DNA of 32,384 nt. Origin: a bacterium (GTDB taxonomy: Bacteria; Cyanobacteriota; Vampirovibrionia; Gastranaerophilales; Gastranaerophilaceae). Positions 1 through 10,500 of this stretch are shown here, piece by piece. The stretch is from positions 1 to 32,384 of the forward strand of contig SFZC01000006.1 of NCBI GenBank assembly GCA_004558955.1, read 5' to 3'. The notes below the pieces were generated by a model, which made no database searches, was not told the origin of the DNA, and saw only the letters and a list, made by a program, of their open reading frames with translations. Every line of letters starts with the position of its first letter. Position 1 is the stretch's first letter. The translations under genes were made by a program, and so were the position numbers.

Positions 1-62
1 CTTGGGGTTTGCCCCTATGTTTATATTATTTACTATTTTCTTTAATTTGTCAACTCTTAACC

Positions 63-479
63 CTAATACAAAATCTGCACATTGACAGTCCTTGAGCGGG
101 GTTTGGTGTCGAAATCCACCAGCACCACCTGCTGCCACTGTCCCATTTGTAAAACACCGTCAACAAGCGGAATATGCAAAGAATTTCCGATAATTGATGC
201 TCTAACATGTGAAAAACCGTTGCCGTGATGCCACATTTCATCGTGATGATAACCCTTATATGTCGGTGCAATTCTATCTAACGCCTCAGGTAAATCAACC
301 AACAAGCCCGGTTCAAATTCAATATTCGTAACAGAAACCGTACTGCCTTTTGCATACACAAACACAACCGCATTTTGCAACTGTTGGCTATATACAATAT
401 TTCTAATCTGCGGACTTAAATCAATAATATCCGCATTCCCTTTGGTGTGTACCGTAAAAACTTCATTAATTATACTCAT
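63..479 (-). CDS. yjbQ: YjbQ/UPF0047 family protein
   Basis: Small cytosolic protein of about 138 residues, the usual length for the YjbQ (UPF0047) family. The C-terminal half holds the family signature: HHDEMWHHGNGFSH, then RASIIGNSL, a G-x-L-x-x-G-x-W-Q block (GVLQMGQWQQ) and a final acidic plus PRSR motif (DFDTKPRSR). The clustered histidines are the conserved putative metal or active-site residues. Some family members can substitute weakly for thiamine-phosphate synthase, hence the common name 'secondary thiamine-phosphate synthase enzyme', but the true role is unsettled. I chose the ATG at 479 over the GTG at 482 because an AAGGGG box lies about 8 nt upstream. It sits 75 nt downstream of rsmG on the same strand and could be the last gene of that transcript. 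Confidence 0.9.
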   Translation of the reverse strand: MSIINEVFTVHTKGNADIIDLSPQIRNIVYSQQLQNAVVFVYAKGSTVSVTNIEFEPGLLVDLPEALDRIAPTYKGYHHDEMWHHGNGFSHVRASIIGNSLHIPLVDGVLQMGQWQQVVLVDFDTKPRSRTVNVQILY

Positions 480-554
480 CACATAAACCCCTTTTGTCCA
501 ATACTACACCGCACAAAGGAAGTTTTCAACAAGCATACGCAAAATGTAACAATT

Positions 555-1148
555 CTATTTGAATTTTATAATAATAAGATTTCTGTCAATTTTTTCATCA
601 AGCGGAAGTTCATATTCAATAACATCAACGACTTCTGCTTTAAATTTTTTCAAAACATTCTTAGCATTTTCGATTTCTTCTTCACTTTTTCTGGATTTAT
701 AAGCGACAAAATACCCGTTTTTCTTGAGTTTTGGCAAGGCATAAGCACAAATTTTATCAAGCGAAGACACAGCCCGAGAAGTCACAATATCAAACTTTCC
801 GTCCGTATTTTCAACCCTATCGCAGACAGGTGTAAGATTTTTTATCTGTAATTTGTCTTTAATACTCTCAATTGCTCTGATTTTTTTAGCAATACTATCA
901 AGTGCTGTAACTTGTATTTTGGGATAAGTTAATGCAATCGGAACTGACGGAAATCCGCCACCTGTACCAAAATCCAACAAAGTTGCACTCTTTGGTGAAT
1001 ATTTATAAAAAAATTTCTCAATCGCAAGAGAATCAAAAACGTGTTTCTCCCACAAAAACTTTTCATCATTTTTCGATATTAAATTAACTTTGGAATTTTC
1101 TTCAAAAAAACATTCCATATATTCTTTATAAAATTCTTTATTTTCCAT
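555..1148 (-). CDS. rsmG: 16S rRNA (guanine527-N7)-methyltransferase RsmG
   Basis: 197 residues, close to the usual length of about 207-240 for RsmG/GidB. It methylates N7 of G527 in 16S rRNA in the 30S subunit, using SAM. The SAM-binding glycine motif is clear (LDFGTGGGFPSVP), preceded by the family N-terminal pattern VNLIS...H.FDSL and followed by TSRAVSSLDKI and AYKSRK near the C terminus. The ATG lies 11 bp inside the end of the upstream NTPase-TPR gene (overlap 1138-1148), so translation is probably coupled. Loss of RsmG gives low-level streptomycin resistance in other bacteria. I am confident in the assignment. Confidence 0.95.
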   Translation of the reverse strand: MENKEFYKEYMECFFEENSKVNLISKNDEKFLWEKHVFDSLAIEKFFYKYSPKSATLLDFGTGGGFPSVPIALTYPKIQVTALDSIAKKIRAIESIKDKLQIKNLTPVCDRVENTDGKFDIVTSRAVSSLDKICAYALPKLKKNGYFVAYKSRKSEEEIENAKNVLKKFKAEVVDVIEYELPLDEKIDRNLIIIKFK

Positions 1149-3552
1149 ATTTCTCCTGATATCTCATTAAATCCGTACTTGTTATTCGTTTTTTCAAATC
1201 CTCAAGCCTTGAGGTAATTTTTGTAGAATTTTCTTTCGTTAAGGTATTTTGAGCCAATTTATATGCCTCAATCAAGTATTTGTACGTCATTTCAAAATTT
1301 CGCCTCAACGAACAAAAATCCGCCATTTCCAATTTTGTACTAACAATATAAAACGGTTCATTTAATTGTTTTGCATACTCTAATGCCTTGTTATAGTATT
1401 CCATAGTTTTCGCTTCATCACTTACCGCATAAATTTCTGCAAGATGCGAAGCCGAAACATACAGCCCATTATAATTCTTAGTTTTTTGGTCTATTGAAAT
1501 ACTTTCATTATAATACTGAATTGCCTGTTTTGTCGAACCTAATTCATCATACAATTCCGCAAGATTAGACAAAGCCATTGATAAATACTGATTTTTTGCC
1601 GGATTTGAATCTATATCAATACATTTCAAATAGAATTGAGCCGCCGAGCGTAAATCTTCGACTTCAGAACAAGAAACAGCATATTTATAATAAAGTTCCG
1701 ATAGCAAAGCCTTATCCGTTCCCAATTCAACAAGCGGGATTGACTGTTTGTAATACTTATATTCAATTTCAGGATTATCGCTAAGTCTTGCTATTGCAAG
1801 GTTTGTTTTAATCTTCAAAAGTTTTGGCAAATCCTTAACCTGCTCCAATTCAGACAAAATAAACTTGGCATTATCGTATTTATACATTGAATAATAAACA
1901 TCGGCAATCGCCAATTTCATCTCATAAACTTTTTCATAATCGGACGCATTATAATAAAAATCGTGAGCCTGAGTATAATAATCCAACGCATTGTATAAAT
2001 CCGACAAATGTTCATACGCTTGAGCAAGTTTTATATAAATTGACGGCAAGAAGGTAAAGAAATTCGCATCAGACGTCTTTGACAATGCAATCTGATAAAG
2101 CATTACAACCTGTTTGTAATTGTAATTTTTCTCTTCAATTTTTGCAGCATTCAACAACTGTTGCAATGTCATTGAATTGCCTTCTTTTTCAACTTTTGCG
2201 GATTTTGCGTTTGACTCCATAAAGGAATTTATCGAATCCGCAATATCATCAAGCACCGCCTCATCTTCAATAATAAAGCTGATTTTATCAATTTTATCTT
2301 TCTTTGTTTCAATTTTTTCAGGTTCTTTTTTAACCGGTAAAGGCAACGGTGTTGGTGCTTTCTGATTTTGAGTTTTTTCAACCTGATGTTCAACCTTTTC
2401 AGTTTTTTGTTGAAGAAGAGGACGTTTGGGCAAAAACATACTGTGATATTCGATTTCATTACGCATTGTTTGACGAGATAACAACAAATCTCTTTCGCTC
2501 GGTTTTAGCGGAAGTTGAGTATTATACAAATCAATACACGCCGAATGAAGTTTAATCAAGACATTATCGGGAATTTGATTTTCAATAACATTACGGAAGG
2601 CTTCCTTCAAATAAATGCAATTCCCTTCATAATTCAACAAAGAATTTTGGATAAAATACAAGATTTTATTCTCATCGTACAAATGTAAAGTTTTTAGTAA
2701 ATTCATGTGAATAGGTATTCTCATAACCGTCAAAAGTCTGAACAGATGAGCACTCACAGGGTCAACAAGAGAAAGCATTTCTCTTATAATAAATTCAGAA
2801 TACGACATGTAACTTTTGGTATATTTTTCAAGAAAAGTTATTAACGACAGCCCTCGTAAATTTATGACTTTGGCAGCAAGTTCAACATTCTTGAAATAGC
2901 CTTTTGAAATTTTATATAATTCATTTGAAAAGACACCGATATTTTTTATTCCGTTGTCTTTCAAATATTTTTCAAACATTTTTTGAGAAAGAGCCAACAC
3001 AGAAACCTTTTCGCAGTCATCTTCCGTAAAATCTTCTTCCTGAAATTTTGTAGAAATAAGAATAATTTTCACTCTGGGAAAAGTTGCCAAATGATTGAGA
3101 AAATCTATAATACCGCCACGATTATCCTTTACAACTGCCTCAAAAGAATCAATAACAATAGTTATCGGATTTACGACTGATGTAAAATAAGAATTAATCA
3201 TCTGAGTGAAATTTTCGGCTTTCACCTTCGGTTGTTGAACAATTCCCCTCAAAACAAACGAGCGGAACAATTCATAAAAACACAACAACAAATCATCCAA
3301 AATCGTAGTTTCAAAACAGGTATAATGAAGAATTAAAACATCATCTTTTAAATTTCGCAACACAAAGTCAACGACTTCCGATTTTCCACTACCGACAAAA
3401 CCGCTGACAAGAGCCATTTTTTTATCGCTCATCAGAAATTGCCCGAGTTGTGCTATTTGCTTCTCGTTATTTTCCAGAAGTGACGGAACTACGGGATGTT
3501 CTTTCGGAATATCTTTAATATTTATCAGTGAATCTAAAAATTCTTCGTTCAT
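1138..3552 (-). CDS. P-loop NTPase with C-terminal TPR array
   Basis: 804 residues. An N-terminal P-loop ATPase has Walker A GFVGSGKS at about 51-58 and a Walker B-like hhhD strand TIVIDSFEA at about 131-139, followed by a sensor-like LISTKF stretch. The organisation resembles AAA/STAND-type signalling ATPases. After a winged-helix-like region to about 370 comes a lysine/proline/glutamate-rich linker (about 380-450). From about 460 to 785 run helical tetratricopeptide-like repeats (for example LAQAYEHLSDLYNALDYY and ALSNLAELYDELGSTKQA). No signal peptide, so it is probably cytosolic. It starts 5 nt after the diguanylate-cyclase stop and overlaps rsmG, so it lies in an operon with both. The target is unknown; a scaffold or sensor role with the neighbouring cyclase is only inferred. 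Confidence 0.8.
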   Translation of the reverse strand: MNEEFLDSLINIKDIPKEHPVVPSLLENNEKQIAQLGQFLMSDKKMALVSGFVGSGKSEVVDFVLRNLKDDVLILHYTCFETTILDDLLLCFYELFRSFVLRGIVQQPKVKAENFTQMINSYFTSVVNPITIVIDSFEAVVKDNRGGIIDFLNHLATFPRVKIILISTKFQEEDFTEDDCEKVSVLALSQKMFEKYLKDNGIKNIGVFSNELYKISKGYFKNVELAAKVINLRGLSLITFLEKYTKSYMSYSEFIIREMLSLVDPVSAHLFRLLTVMRIPIHMNLLKTLHLYDENKILYFIQNSLLNYEGNCIYLKEAFRNVIENQIPDNVLIKLHSACIDLYNTQLPLKPSERDLLLSRQTMRNEIEYHSMFLPKRPLLQQKTEKVEHQVEKTQNQKAPTPLPLPVKKEPEKIETKKDKIDKISFIIEDEAVLDDIADSINSFMESNAKSAKVEKEGNSMTLQQLLNAAKIEEKNYNYKQVVMLYQIALSKTSDANFFTFLPSIYIKLAQAYEHLSDLYNALDYYTQAHDFYYNASDYEKVYEMKLAIADVYYSMYKYDNAKFILSELEQVKDLPKLLKIKTNLAIARLSDNPEIEYKYYKQSIPLVELGTDKALLSELYYKYAVSCSEVEDLRSAAQFYLKCIDIDSNPAKNQYLSMALSNLAELYDELGSTKQAIQYYNESISIDQKTKNYNGLYVSASHLAEIYAVSDEAKTMEYYNKALEYAKQLNEPFYIVSTKLEMADFCSLRRNFEMTYKYLIEAYKLAQNTLTKENSTKITSRLEDLKKRITSTDLMRYQEKYGK

Positions 3553-3557
3553 TTTGT

Positions 3558-5270
3558 CTAATTTACTCTGTTTCTGCCGTTTTCTTTTGCATTATACAAT
3601 CTTTTATCCGCAGAATCAATAATTTGAGCGGGAGTTTCGCCGTCACTTTCGATTGAAGAAACGCCCAAACTTATGGTAACATTGCTTTCTCTTGAATGAG
3701 TTAGCTTGAATTTTCTTGATGCCACCATTTGACAAAGTTTTTGTGCAATATTAACTGCTTCCTCATACTTTGTATTCGGAAGAATAATACTCATTTCCTC
3801 ACCGCCGTATCTACAAACTATATCGGTCGCTCTGACATTTTTCTTTAATGTGAAGGCAACTTGTCTTAACACAGCATCTCCCGATTGGTGCCCGTAAGTA
3901 TCATTGAACTTTTTGAAAAAGTCAATATCAATAATTATCAAGGAAACCGGATTCCCGTAACGTTTTGAATGATTTATCTGATTGAGTAACTGTTCTTGGA
4001 AATATCTGTGATTGTATAATTCCGTCAAACCGTCCGTAGTTGCCAATTTATACTGCTGGTCGAAATCTCTTGATTTGATTAAATATTTTATAATAACCGC
4101 AATAATAAAAGTCAACAAGGCGAAAGACAACGGTGAAACGATTTTTATCCACCAAAATTTACCAAAATTACCCGTCATCAATTCATACGCAAACATTACA
4201 TAACAGACATATATTGTTAATGAGGCTCCAAATGCCATAGGCATTGAGGAAATTCTCAAGACACATACGACAGTGAGCAATGCCAACAAAAAAGTGGCAA
4301 GATAATTCACATATTCCGGACATTTGCGAATGAAACTGTTATCAATAATATTATTTACATAAGTTGCCTGAACCTCAACCCCGGGAAAAACTTTATCAAC
4401 CGGAACCGTTTTGATATCAAACAAGCTTGCAGCCGTTGCTCCAAAATAAACAATTTTATTATGAAAATTATAATCAAATTTTTCTTTACCCTCGGCAGCC
4501 TTTATCAATTTATACATCGGCAAATTTTCAAAAGTTCCCGCTCCGCCGTACCAGTTGAGGATTACACTTGCATCACTGTCAGGGTAAAGTTTCTGTATTT
4601 TGCCCGTTCTTTGACCGACCAAATACCCGAGTTGCGGATAATATTTGCCGTTATATTTCAAATATAAAGGCATTTTTCTCAAAACGCCGTCATCGGAACG
4701 TGAAACATTTATCATCCCTATATTTGACGTTACATCTAAAATACCCTGTAAAATTACACGACAGTTTGAATATTCAATAGCATCAGTTGCGTTTTGCAAA
4801 GGTTTTATTTGCAGTGTTTCAGGCAACATCGGAGGTTTTCTCAAATCTTCGGGCTGATTATCCAAATTCATTGCAGTATAAAGGTTATCATACTTTTTGA
4901 AGGCATTTATTAAGGCTTTATCCGCTTTTTCACCGCTTTTCAGGGATTTTACAAACATCATATCAAAAGCAACACTTTGCGGATTTTGAGCCTCTATATA
5001 ATCCACCATTTTGGCATAAACATCACGAGGTAAAGGCCATTCTCCGTAATTATCAAGGATATATTCATAACTTGCATCATCAACAGCAACAATTACAATA
5101 TTACTATCGTGTTTTCTCAACCCTGAATTTGCAAGAATACTCTGTCTTATATCGAAGGTTCTGTCTTCAATAGTATTCAAAAACGAAAAGACACCGCCAT
5201 TTTTAATTCCGAAAAATAACAGAACTAAAAATACAGCTGCCCAAACTATGTATAAAACCTTTTTCAGCAT
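3558..5270 (-). CDS. CHASE2-domain diguanylate cyclase (GGDEF)
   Basis: 570 residues. An N-terminal membrane helix (about 4-22) is followed by an extracytoplasmic CHASE2 sensor domain (about 27-320; IVIVAVDDASYEY and WPLPRDVYAKMVDYI are typical), three closely spaced transmembrane helices (about 325-395) and a cytoplasmic GGDEF domain (about 405-570; starts TDGLTELYNHRYF). The active-site loop reads GGEEM at about 489-493 instead of GG[D/E]EF. The product-inhibition I-site RATD sits exactly five residues before it. The protein should turn two GTP into cyclic-di-GMP in response to an unknown envelope signal. The F-to-M change is at the last, non-catalytic position, so activity is plausible but not certain. 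It is co-directional with the small upstream ORF and with the NTPase-TPR gene 5 nt downstream. Confidence 0.92.
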   Translation of the reverse strand: MLKKVLYIVWAAVFLVLLFFGIKNGGVFSFLNTIEDRTFDIRQSILANSGLRKHDSNIVIVAVDDASYEYILDNYGEWPLPRDVYAKMVDYIEAQNPQSVAFDMMFVKSLKSGEKADKALINAFKKYDNLYTAMNLDNQPEDLRKPPMLPETLQIKPLQNATDAIEYSNCRVILQGILDVTSNIGMINVSRSDDGVLRKMPLYLKYNGKYYPQLGYLVGQRTGKIQKLYPDSDASVILNWYGGAGTFENLPMYKLIKAAEGKEKFDYNFHNKIVYFGATAASLFDIKTVPVDKVFPGVEVQATYVNNIIDNSFIRKCPEYVNYLATFLLALLTVVCVLRISSMPMAFGASLTIYVCYVMFAYELMTGNFGKFWWIKIVSPLSFALLTFIIAVIIKYLIKSRDFDQQYKLATTDGLTELYNHRYFQEQLLNQINHSKRYGNPVSLIIIDIDFFKKFNDTYGHQSGDAVLRQVAFTLKKNVRATDIVCRYGGEEMSIILPNTKYEEAVNIAQKLCQMVASRKFKLTHSRESNVTISLGVSSIESDGETPAQIIDSADKRLYNAKENGRNRVN

Positions 5271-5284
5271 TTTTCCAACCTTTG

Positions 5285-5452
5285 CTAATCTACGTTTTCA
5301 GTATAATTTAACAAAGAAACATTCGCAAGGATATTTTTTACAACAAAACGTTGTTCCAAAATTTTGTTTGTAAGTTTCAAAATTTCCGTAGTGTAAGACA
5401 ACTCATCAGGGTGTGTCAAATAACGAAGTAAACACTTTTCATGTAAATTCAC
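5285..5452 (-). CDS. Small hypothetical protein, GTG start (55 codons)
   Basis: An open frame of 55 sense codons with a GTG start at 5452-5450 and a TAG at 5285-5287. An AAGGA box lies 9 nt before the GTG. The peptide begins VNLHEKCLLRYLTHPD and ends SLLNYTENVD; it looks helical with no membrane segment. It ends only 14 nt before the cyclase ATG, as expected of a first gene in that operon. A TATAAT on the minus strand (5482-5487) could be its -10 box, giving a short leader of about 20 nt, although no good -35 is visible. I do not recognise the family. Support comes from the ribosome-binding site, the spacing and non-random composition; without homologues it stays tentative. Confidence 0.5.
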   Translation of the reverse strand: MNLHEKCLLRYLTHPDELSYTTEILKLTNKILEQRFVVKNILANVSLLNYTENVD

Positions 5453-5559
5453 GGCTAAATATCCTTATTAAAATGTTGACAATTATATTATTTCAAATTT
5501 TTAACAAAATTAAATCAACCTTTTATAGAATATAAAAATTAAAATCTAATATGAACAGA

Positions 5560-5982
5560 TTATTTTTTCTTTTTGAATGCAAAAAACTTGAACAAAACAT
5601 AAGTTACGGCAGACACCAAACCTATTGAAATAAACTGAGCCAAATATACATTTTTTATCCACCCGAACTCGACAAAAGCCTGTAAAAACAACGCATTCAA
5701 AAAATATCCGACCACCCAAGTCGAACAACATTTCAAATACTCTTTGACATAATTTCCCTTAGTTTTAAACACAAAAAACTTTTGATTCAGATAAGAAGGA
5801 AAAGAAGACAAAACCCACTGCAAAATTACGCAAAGCTGGTAGTAACTTTTGCCCAACAAATACAAACAAATCGCAAAAATAACATAAGAAACCGCTGCAT
5901 TAACACCACCAACAAAAATAAATCTTATCGGGGACGGCAATTTATACCAAAGTGTTAAAATTTTATTTTGCTCTTCTTCCAC
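5560..5982 (-). CDS. GtrA-like membrane protein
   Basis: 140 residues with four hydrophobic helices. It matches the GtrA/DPMS family: N-terminal PSPIRFIFVGGVNAAVSYVIF, a middle SSFPSYLNQKFFVF (the typical N-x-x-F-x-F element), and a C-terminal VTYVLFKFFAFKKKK. GtrA proteins are small inner-membrane proteins linked to moving polyprenyl-phosphate sugars across the membrane for surface glycan decoration. The start is the GTG at 5982, nine nt after the TolC stop, with AGGA about 8 nt upstream. Its place directly behind an efflux operon is unusual; it may simply share the transcript. Family assignment is solid, the substrate unknown. Confidence 0.85.
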   Translation of the reverse strand: MEEEQNKILTLWYKLPSPIRFIFVGGVNAAVSYVIFAICLYLLGKSYYQLCVILQWVLSSFPSYLNQKFFVFKTKGNYVKEYLKCCSTWVVGYFLNALFLQAFVEFGWIKNVYLAQFISIGLVSAVTYVLFKFFAFKKKK

Positions 5983-5991
5983 CGCTATTTC

Positions 5992-7506
5992 CTACAAATC
6001 TTTGTCTGATTCTCTAATCGGAGCACCGATTACTCTTTCGACCTCCGCCGCATTTATATTATACTGCAACAAAGTTGAATAGTAATCCAATTGAGCATTT
6101 AAGTAAGTATTTTCGGAATCTTTGAACTCAATCGCATCTCCTAAGCCTACCTGATATCTGCGGAAGGCTTGATATTGTTGTTCTTTAGCCTGTTGCAACG
6201 CAAGTTTTGAAACATCAATACTATCTCGGGAATTCATCAAATTGATATAGGCACTTTTAACTTCCAAATACACATTTTGACGTTCCTGTTCATAATCTGC
6301 AACATATTTTCTGTAAGTTGCTGTGTATTCGTCAACCTGTTTTTTCAAATACATTAAATTGATATTTGAATATTGCAACTCTAACCCGAATTGATACCCG
6401 TTATCGGAACTCATTTTTCTTCCGCCGTGTTGGTAATTTCCAAAGGCATCAATATTAGGAGTGAATGCTCTTTTGGCAGAACGTACATTCATCTCGGCAG
6501 CATCCATTCTTTTCTTAGCGGCAAGCAAGGACGGACGAGAGGCTACGGCAATTTCTATTAAATTTTCAAAATTAACATCATATTCTTTCGTATTTAATTC
6601 ATCTTTTAAAATAACGTCAGCAAGTTCAGGAATACCAACGGCATTAGCAAGTTCAACCGAAGCCAATTCAAGAGTATTCTTTGCCTTGATTAGGTTCAAT
6701 TTTGCTTTTCCTAAGTTATACTCGGCGTAAGTAACATCAATTTTTGCCTTTTTACCGATGTCATAATATGCCCTTGCCTGTTTGAGTTGAAGTTCGTAAT
6801 CCTGCACTGTGTTTTCGTAAACTTCTTTTTGATGTTTAGCAAAAACCATATTGTAATATGCAACTTTTACATTATAAATTACGGTTTCGATACTGGTTTC
6901 GGCATCAAATCTTGAAGATTCATAAGTTTTCTTTGCCGCATCTGCCATTGATTTTGTTTTACCGAAATCAAACAACAACATATTGGCAGATAGGGTCGGA
7001 ACATAATACATATCGTACTTTTGGGTCATAAACCTTGCCATACCGCTGCCCATAGTCATTAACATATCGTTTCTTGAATAACTTACACCTGCACTAAATG
7101 TAGGAAAATAATTTGACCATGCCTGCCCGATTTTTGATTTGTAAATTTCAGACGTGCTGATAGCTGACATAATTGCAGGGTGATGAGAAATCGCCAATTT
7201 TATACAATCAACCAATCCGACTTCTTTACCCATATCTTCATAACTTATTCCGCTGTTTATTGCAGGGAATTTTGTATGATACATACCTTCCGCTTCTTTG
7301 GAAGATTTTAATCTTGATTTTTGGTTAGAATTGAGTTTTTTAATTTCTTTTTTCTCATTCACCTTTGTTTTGTCAGGTTCAACTATCTGAATTTCCTTTT
7401 CTTTTTTTGCTATCAGGTCGCTATTAACAGATTTTTTGGCAAAAACGCAATTAACGCTCATACCCAAAACCGAAGCCAATAACAATATATTCAAAAATCT
7501 TTTCAT
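5992..7506 (-). CDS. TolC-family outer-membrane efflux channel
   Basis: 504 residues with an N-terminal signal peptide (MKRFLNILLLASVLGMSVNCVFA) followed by a charged lysine/glutamate-rich linker to about 75. From about 85 the OEP fold starts (VGLVDCIKLAISHHPAI), with two long alpha-helical coiled-coil repeats, including ANAVGIPELADV after the first half and the matching VERVIGAP at the C terminus. No lipobox cysteine is visible right after the signal sequence. It would form the trimeric outer-membrane duct of the tripartite pump encoded with it. It starts 4 nt after the RND stop and is followed after 9 nt by the GtrA-like gene. It also shows that the host has an outer membrane. Confidence 0.93.
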   Translation of the reverse strand: MKRFLNILLLASVLGMSVNCVFAKKSVNSDLIAKKEKEIQIVEPDKTKVNEKKEIKKLNSNQKSRLKSSKEAEGMYHTKFPAINSGISYEDMGKEVGLVDCIKLAISHHPAIMSAISTSEIYKSKIGQAWSNYFPTFSAGVSYSRNDMLMTMGSGMARFMTQKYDMYYVPTLSANMLLFDFGKTKSMADAAKKTYESSRFDAETSIETVIYNVKVAYYNMVFAKHQKEVYENTVQDYELQLKQARAYYDIGKKAKIDVTYAEYNLGKAKLNLIKAKNTLELASVELANAVGIPELADVILKDELNTKEYDVNFENLIEIAVASRPSLLAAKKRMDAAEMNVRSAKRAFTPNIDAFGNYQHGGRKMSSDNGYQFGLELQYSNINLMYLKKQVDEYTATYRKYVADYEQERQNVYLEVKSAYINLMNSRDSIDVSKLALQQAKEQQYQAFRRYQVGLGDAIEFKDSENTYLNAQLDYYSTLLQYNINAAEVERVIGAPIRESDKDL

Positions 7507-7510
7507 TATT

Positions 7511-10500
7511 TTATATCTCCAAATCTTTTTCAGTTATTTCTTTTTTAGGGAACTTATCAACAAATTCCTGAACTATTACATAAAAGGCAGGAGTTAAGGC
7601 TGCCCCTAAAGTACAAGCCGCAACCATACCACCAAATACGGTTGAACCAACGGAAATTCTTGAATTTGCACCAGCACCGCTTGCAAAAATCATCGGAAGG
7701 ACACCGATAATAAACGCCAACTCGGTCATCATAATCGCTCTAAATCTTAATTTAGCCGCCTTAATCGCTGCATCTCTTACAGACAAACCGTTTTTCTCAT
7801 GTTCTTCTTTCGCAAATTCGACAATCAAAATGGACTGTTTTGCTGCCAAACCAATCAAGGTAATCATACCAACCTGAGAATAAATATCAAAAGATTGGTT
7901 AATCATCATTTGGAATATCAACGCACCGAGTGCTGCGATTGGTGAAATTAACAATACCGCAACAGGAATTGTATAACTTTCATACAACGCAACCAAGAAC
8001 AGGTAAACAAACACCAATGCAAACGAAATAATCATCATCGTTTGACCCGATGCCTCACGTTCTTGAGCGGAAGTACCGGACCAATCAAACGTCATATCCG
8101 ACGGTAAAACACTTTTTGCAACGCTTTCCATTGCACTCATTGCTTCACCCGAACTCTTGCCTGAAGCCTGTTGACCTTGAATTTGTACAGATTCATACTG
8201 GTTATATCTTGAAATTGATGCAGTTCCCACCGTTTGTTCCAATTTGATTATTGACAAAACGGGAACTTGAACACCGTTTCTGTTTTTAACATAAATACCT
8301 TCTAAGTCGGTAGTTTTATTTCTGAAATTACTTTCAGCCTGAATTTCGACCTTAAATACTCTGCCATATTTATTAAAATCGTTTATATAATAAGTACCGA
8401 GCATTGAAGACAATGTCGTATAAAGTTCCTGTAAATCAACATTTTGAGCCATAGCTTTTGCATAGTCAATATCAACAATATATTGCGGAACATTTGCTTG
8501 GAAAGTGGTATTAACGTTTGACAAAGTGCTGTTTTGATTTGCGGCTGAAATAAGTTTACTTGCCCACGCTTCCATTTCTTGAGAGGTGTATTCGCCTTGA
8601 GATAACATTTGGAACTCAAAACCACCCATCATACTCATACCGTCAATAGCCGGCGGTGAAAATACGATAATTGACGCTTCCTTCATTCCGCCCGCAACTT
8701 GTCTTATTTTGCTCAAAATTGCAGTATGTGACAAATTAGTTGCACGACCTTCAATTTTTCGTTTTACAAATGAAATTGGTCCGACTTTTCTGTCTGCATA
8801 ACTATCCAAACTAATAATCGCATAAGCAGTATTTGTTGCCCCCATACCGCCAAAGATTGTCAATTTGTCCGCATCGACACCATCAATATCTTTAACTTGC
8901 TCAACAAAACGTCTTGCAACCTCTTCCGTTCTTGACAAAGATGCACCGTCAGGCAAGGTAATTTGCGATACCAAAACGCCTTGATCTTCATCAGGAATAA
9001 AACCTTTTGAAATAAAGCAGTATGACACAACCGTCAAAACAACAACCAAAGAATAAACAATAAACACAAGTTTTTTATCATTTACAAATTTGGTTACATA
9101 TTCTATATAAAAATCTTCAACTTTATTAAACAATCCGTTGAACCAATCAACAACAATCTGAGTTTTGCGTGAAATTCTTTCGCCGATATGTTTAAAATGT
9201 TCACAGATAGAAATTTTTGAAGTACCGATTTTTTCAACATTTTTTTCATCGTTACCCAAGAAATGTGAACACATTGCTGGCGACAAGGTCAAGGCACAAA
9301 TTGCTGAAACTGCAATAGAAACGGCAATACATACGGCAAATTGTTTATACATTACACCCGTCATACCGCCCATAAAGATAATCGGAACAAATACCGCCAT
9401 CAATACCATTGCCATTGCCACCAAAGAGGCTCCAACCTCTTCCATTGTCAATTGGGTTGCAATAATCGCAGATTTCCCTTCATCCAAATGTCGTTTTACG
9501 TTTTCAATAACAACAATAGCATCATCAACTACAACACCGACTGCCAAAACCAAAGCAAACAAAGATAAAAGATTAATTGACATTCCAAGTGCTTTCAAAA
9601 CTGCAAATGTACCAATCAAAGATACCGGAATTGTCGCACAAGGAACTAATGTAGCCTTCCAATCACCCAAGAACAAGAAAATAATCAATACAACGATTAT
9701 ACCCGTCAACAGGATTGTAAATTCAACCTCATGCATAGATTCTTCAATATATTCTGCATTATCTTTAATTGTAATAATCTTGATACCGTTAGACATTCTT
9801 GAATTTAACTCATCAATCTTTGCGTGAACGGCTTTTGACAAGTTAATAATATTCGCATCTGGAAGTTGAGAAATTACGATTACGGCTGACGGCTTTCCGT
9901 TTACCAAACCTAAGTTTGAATAAGATTCCGCCCCGAGTTCTACTCTTGCAACATCTTTAACCCTAACATTTGACCCGTCCATATTTGAACGAATTATAAT
10001 ATTTTCAAAATCCTTCACATCGGACAATCTGCCACGAGTTTTCAATGTCATTTGAAGAGCTTGAGCCTCATCTGTCGGCAAAGCACCGAGTGAACCTGCC
10101 GTAACCTGTGTATTCTGAGTGCTGATTGCTGTTTTTAGTTCACTTGTTGAAACATTCAAACCTGCCATTTTCTGTGGGTCTAGCCAAATTCTCATTGAGT
10201 AATTTCCAGCACCGTGAACATCAACATCAGCAACGCCTTCAACACGTTTCAACTCATCTTTAATATAAATAGAACCGTAGTTTGTCAAATCTAACTGAGA
10301 CCAGTTGCCGTATTCGGGATACAAGGTCAAAATCAAAGCACCTGACCCTGAGGACTTACTAACCGCAGTAACACCCGTTCTTTGCACATCTTCGGGCAAC
10401 TGAGATTGCACTTGTTGAATACGGTTTTGAACATTCATCAGGTTAATGTTTTTATCTGAACCAACCTTGAAATACATTGTCAAAGAATAAGAACCATCAT

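Noticed and set aside
4..15. GGGG-TTTG-CCCC hairpin at the window start
   Set aside because: Only 4 bp and no T run; could be the end of a terminator but cannot be called.
9165..9827. Long plus-strand open frame (220 codons)
   Set aside because: It lies antisense inside the RND pump gene, has Thr/Ile/Ala-rich composition from the opposite strand, and no ribosome-binding site.
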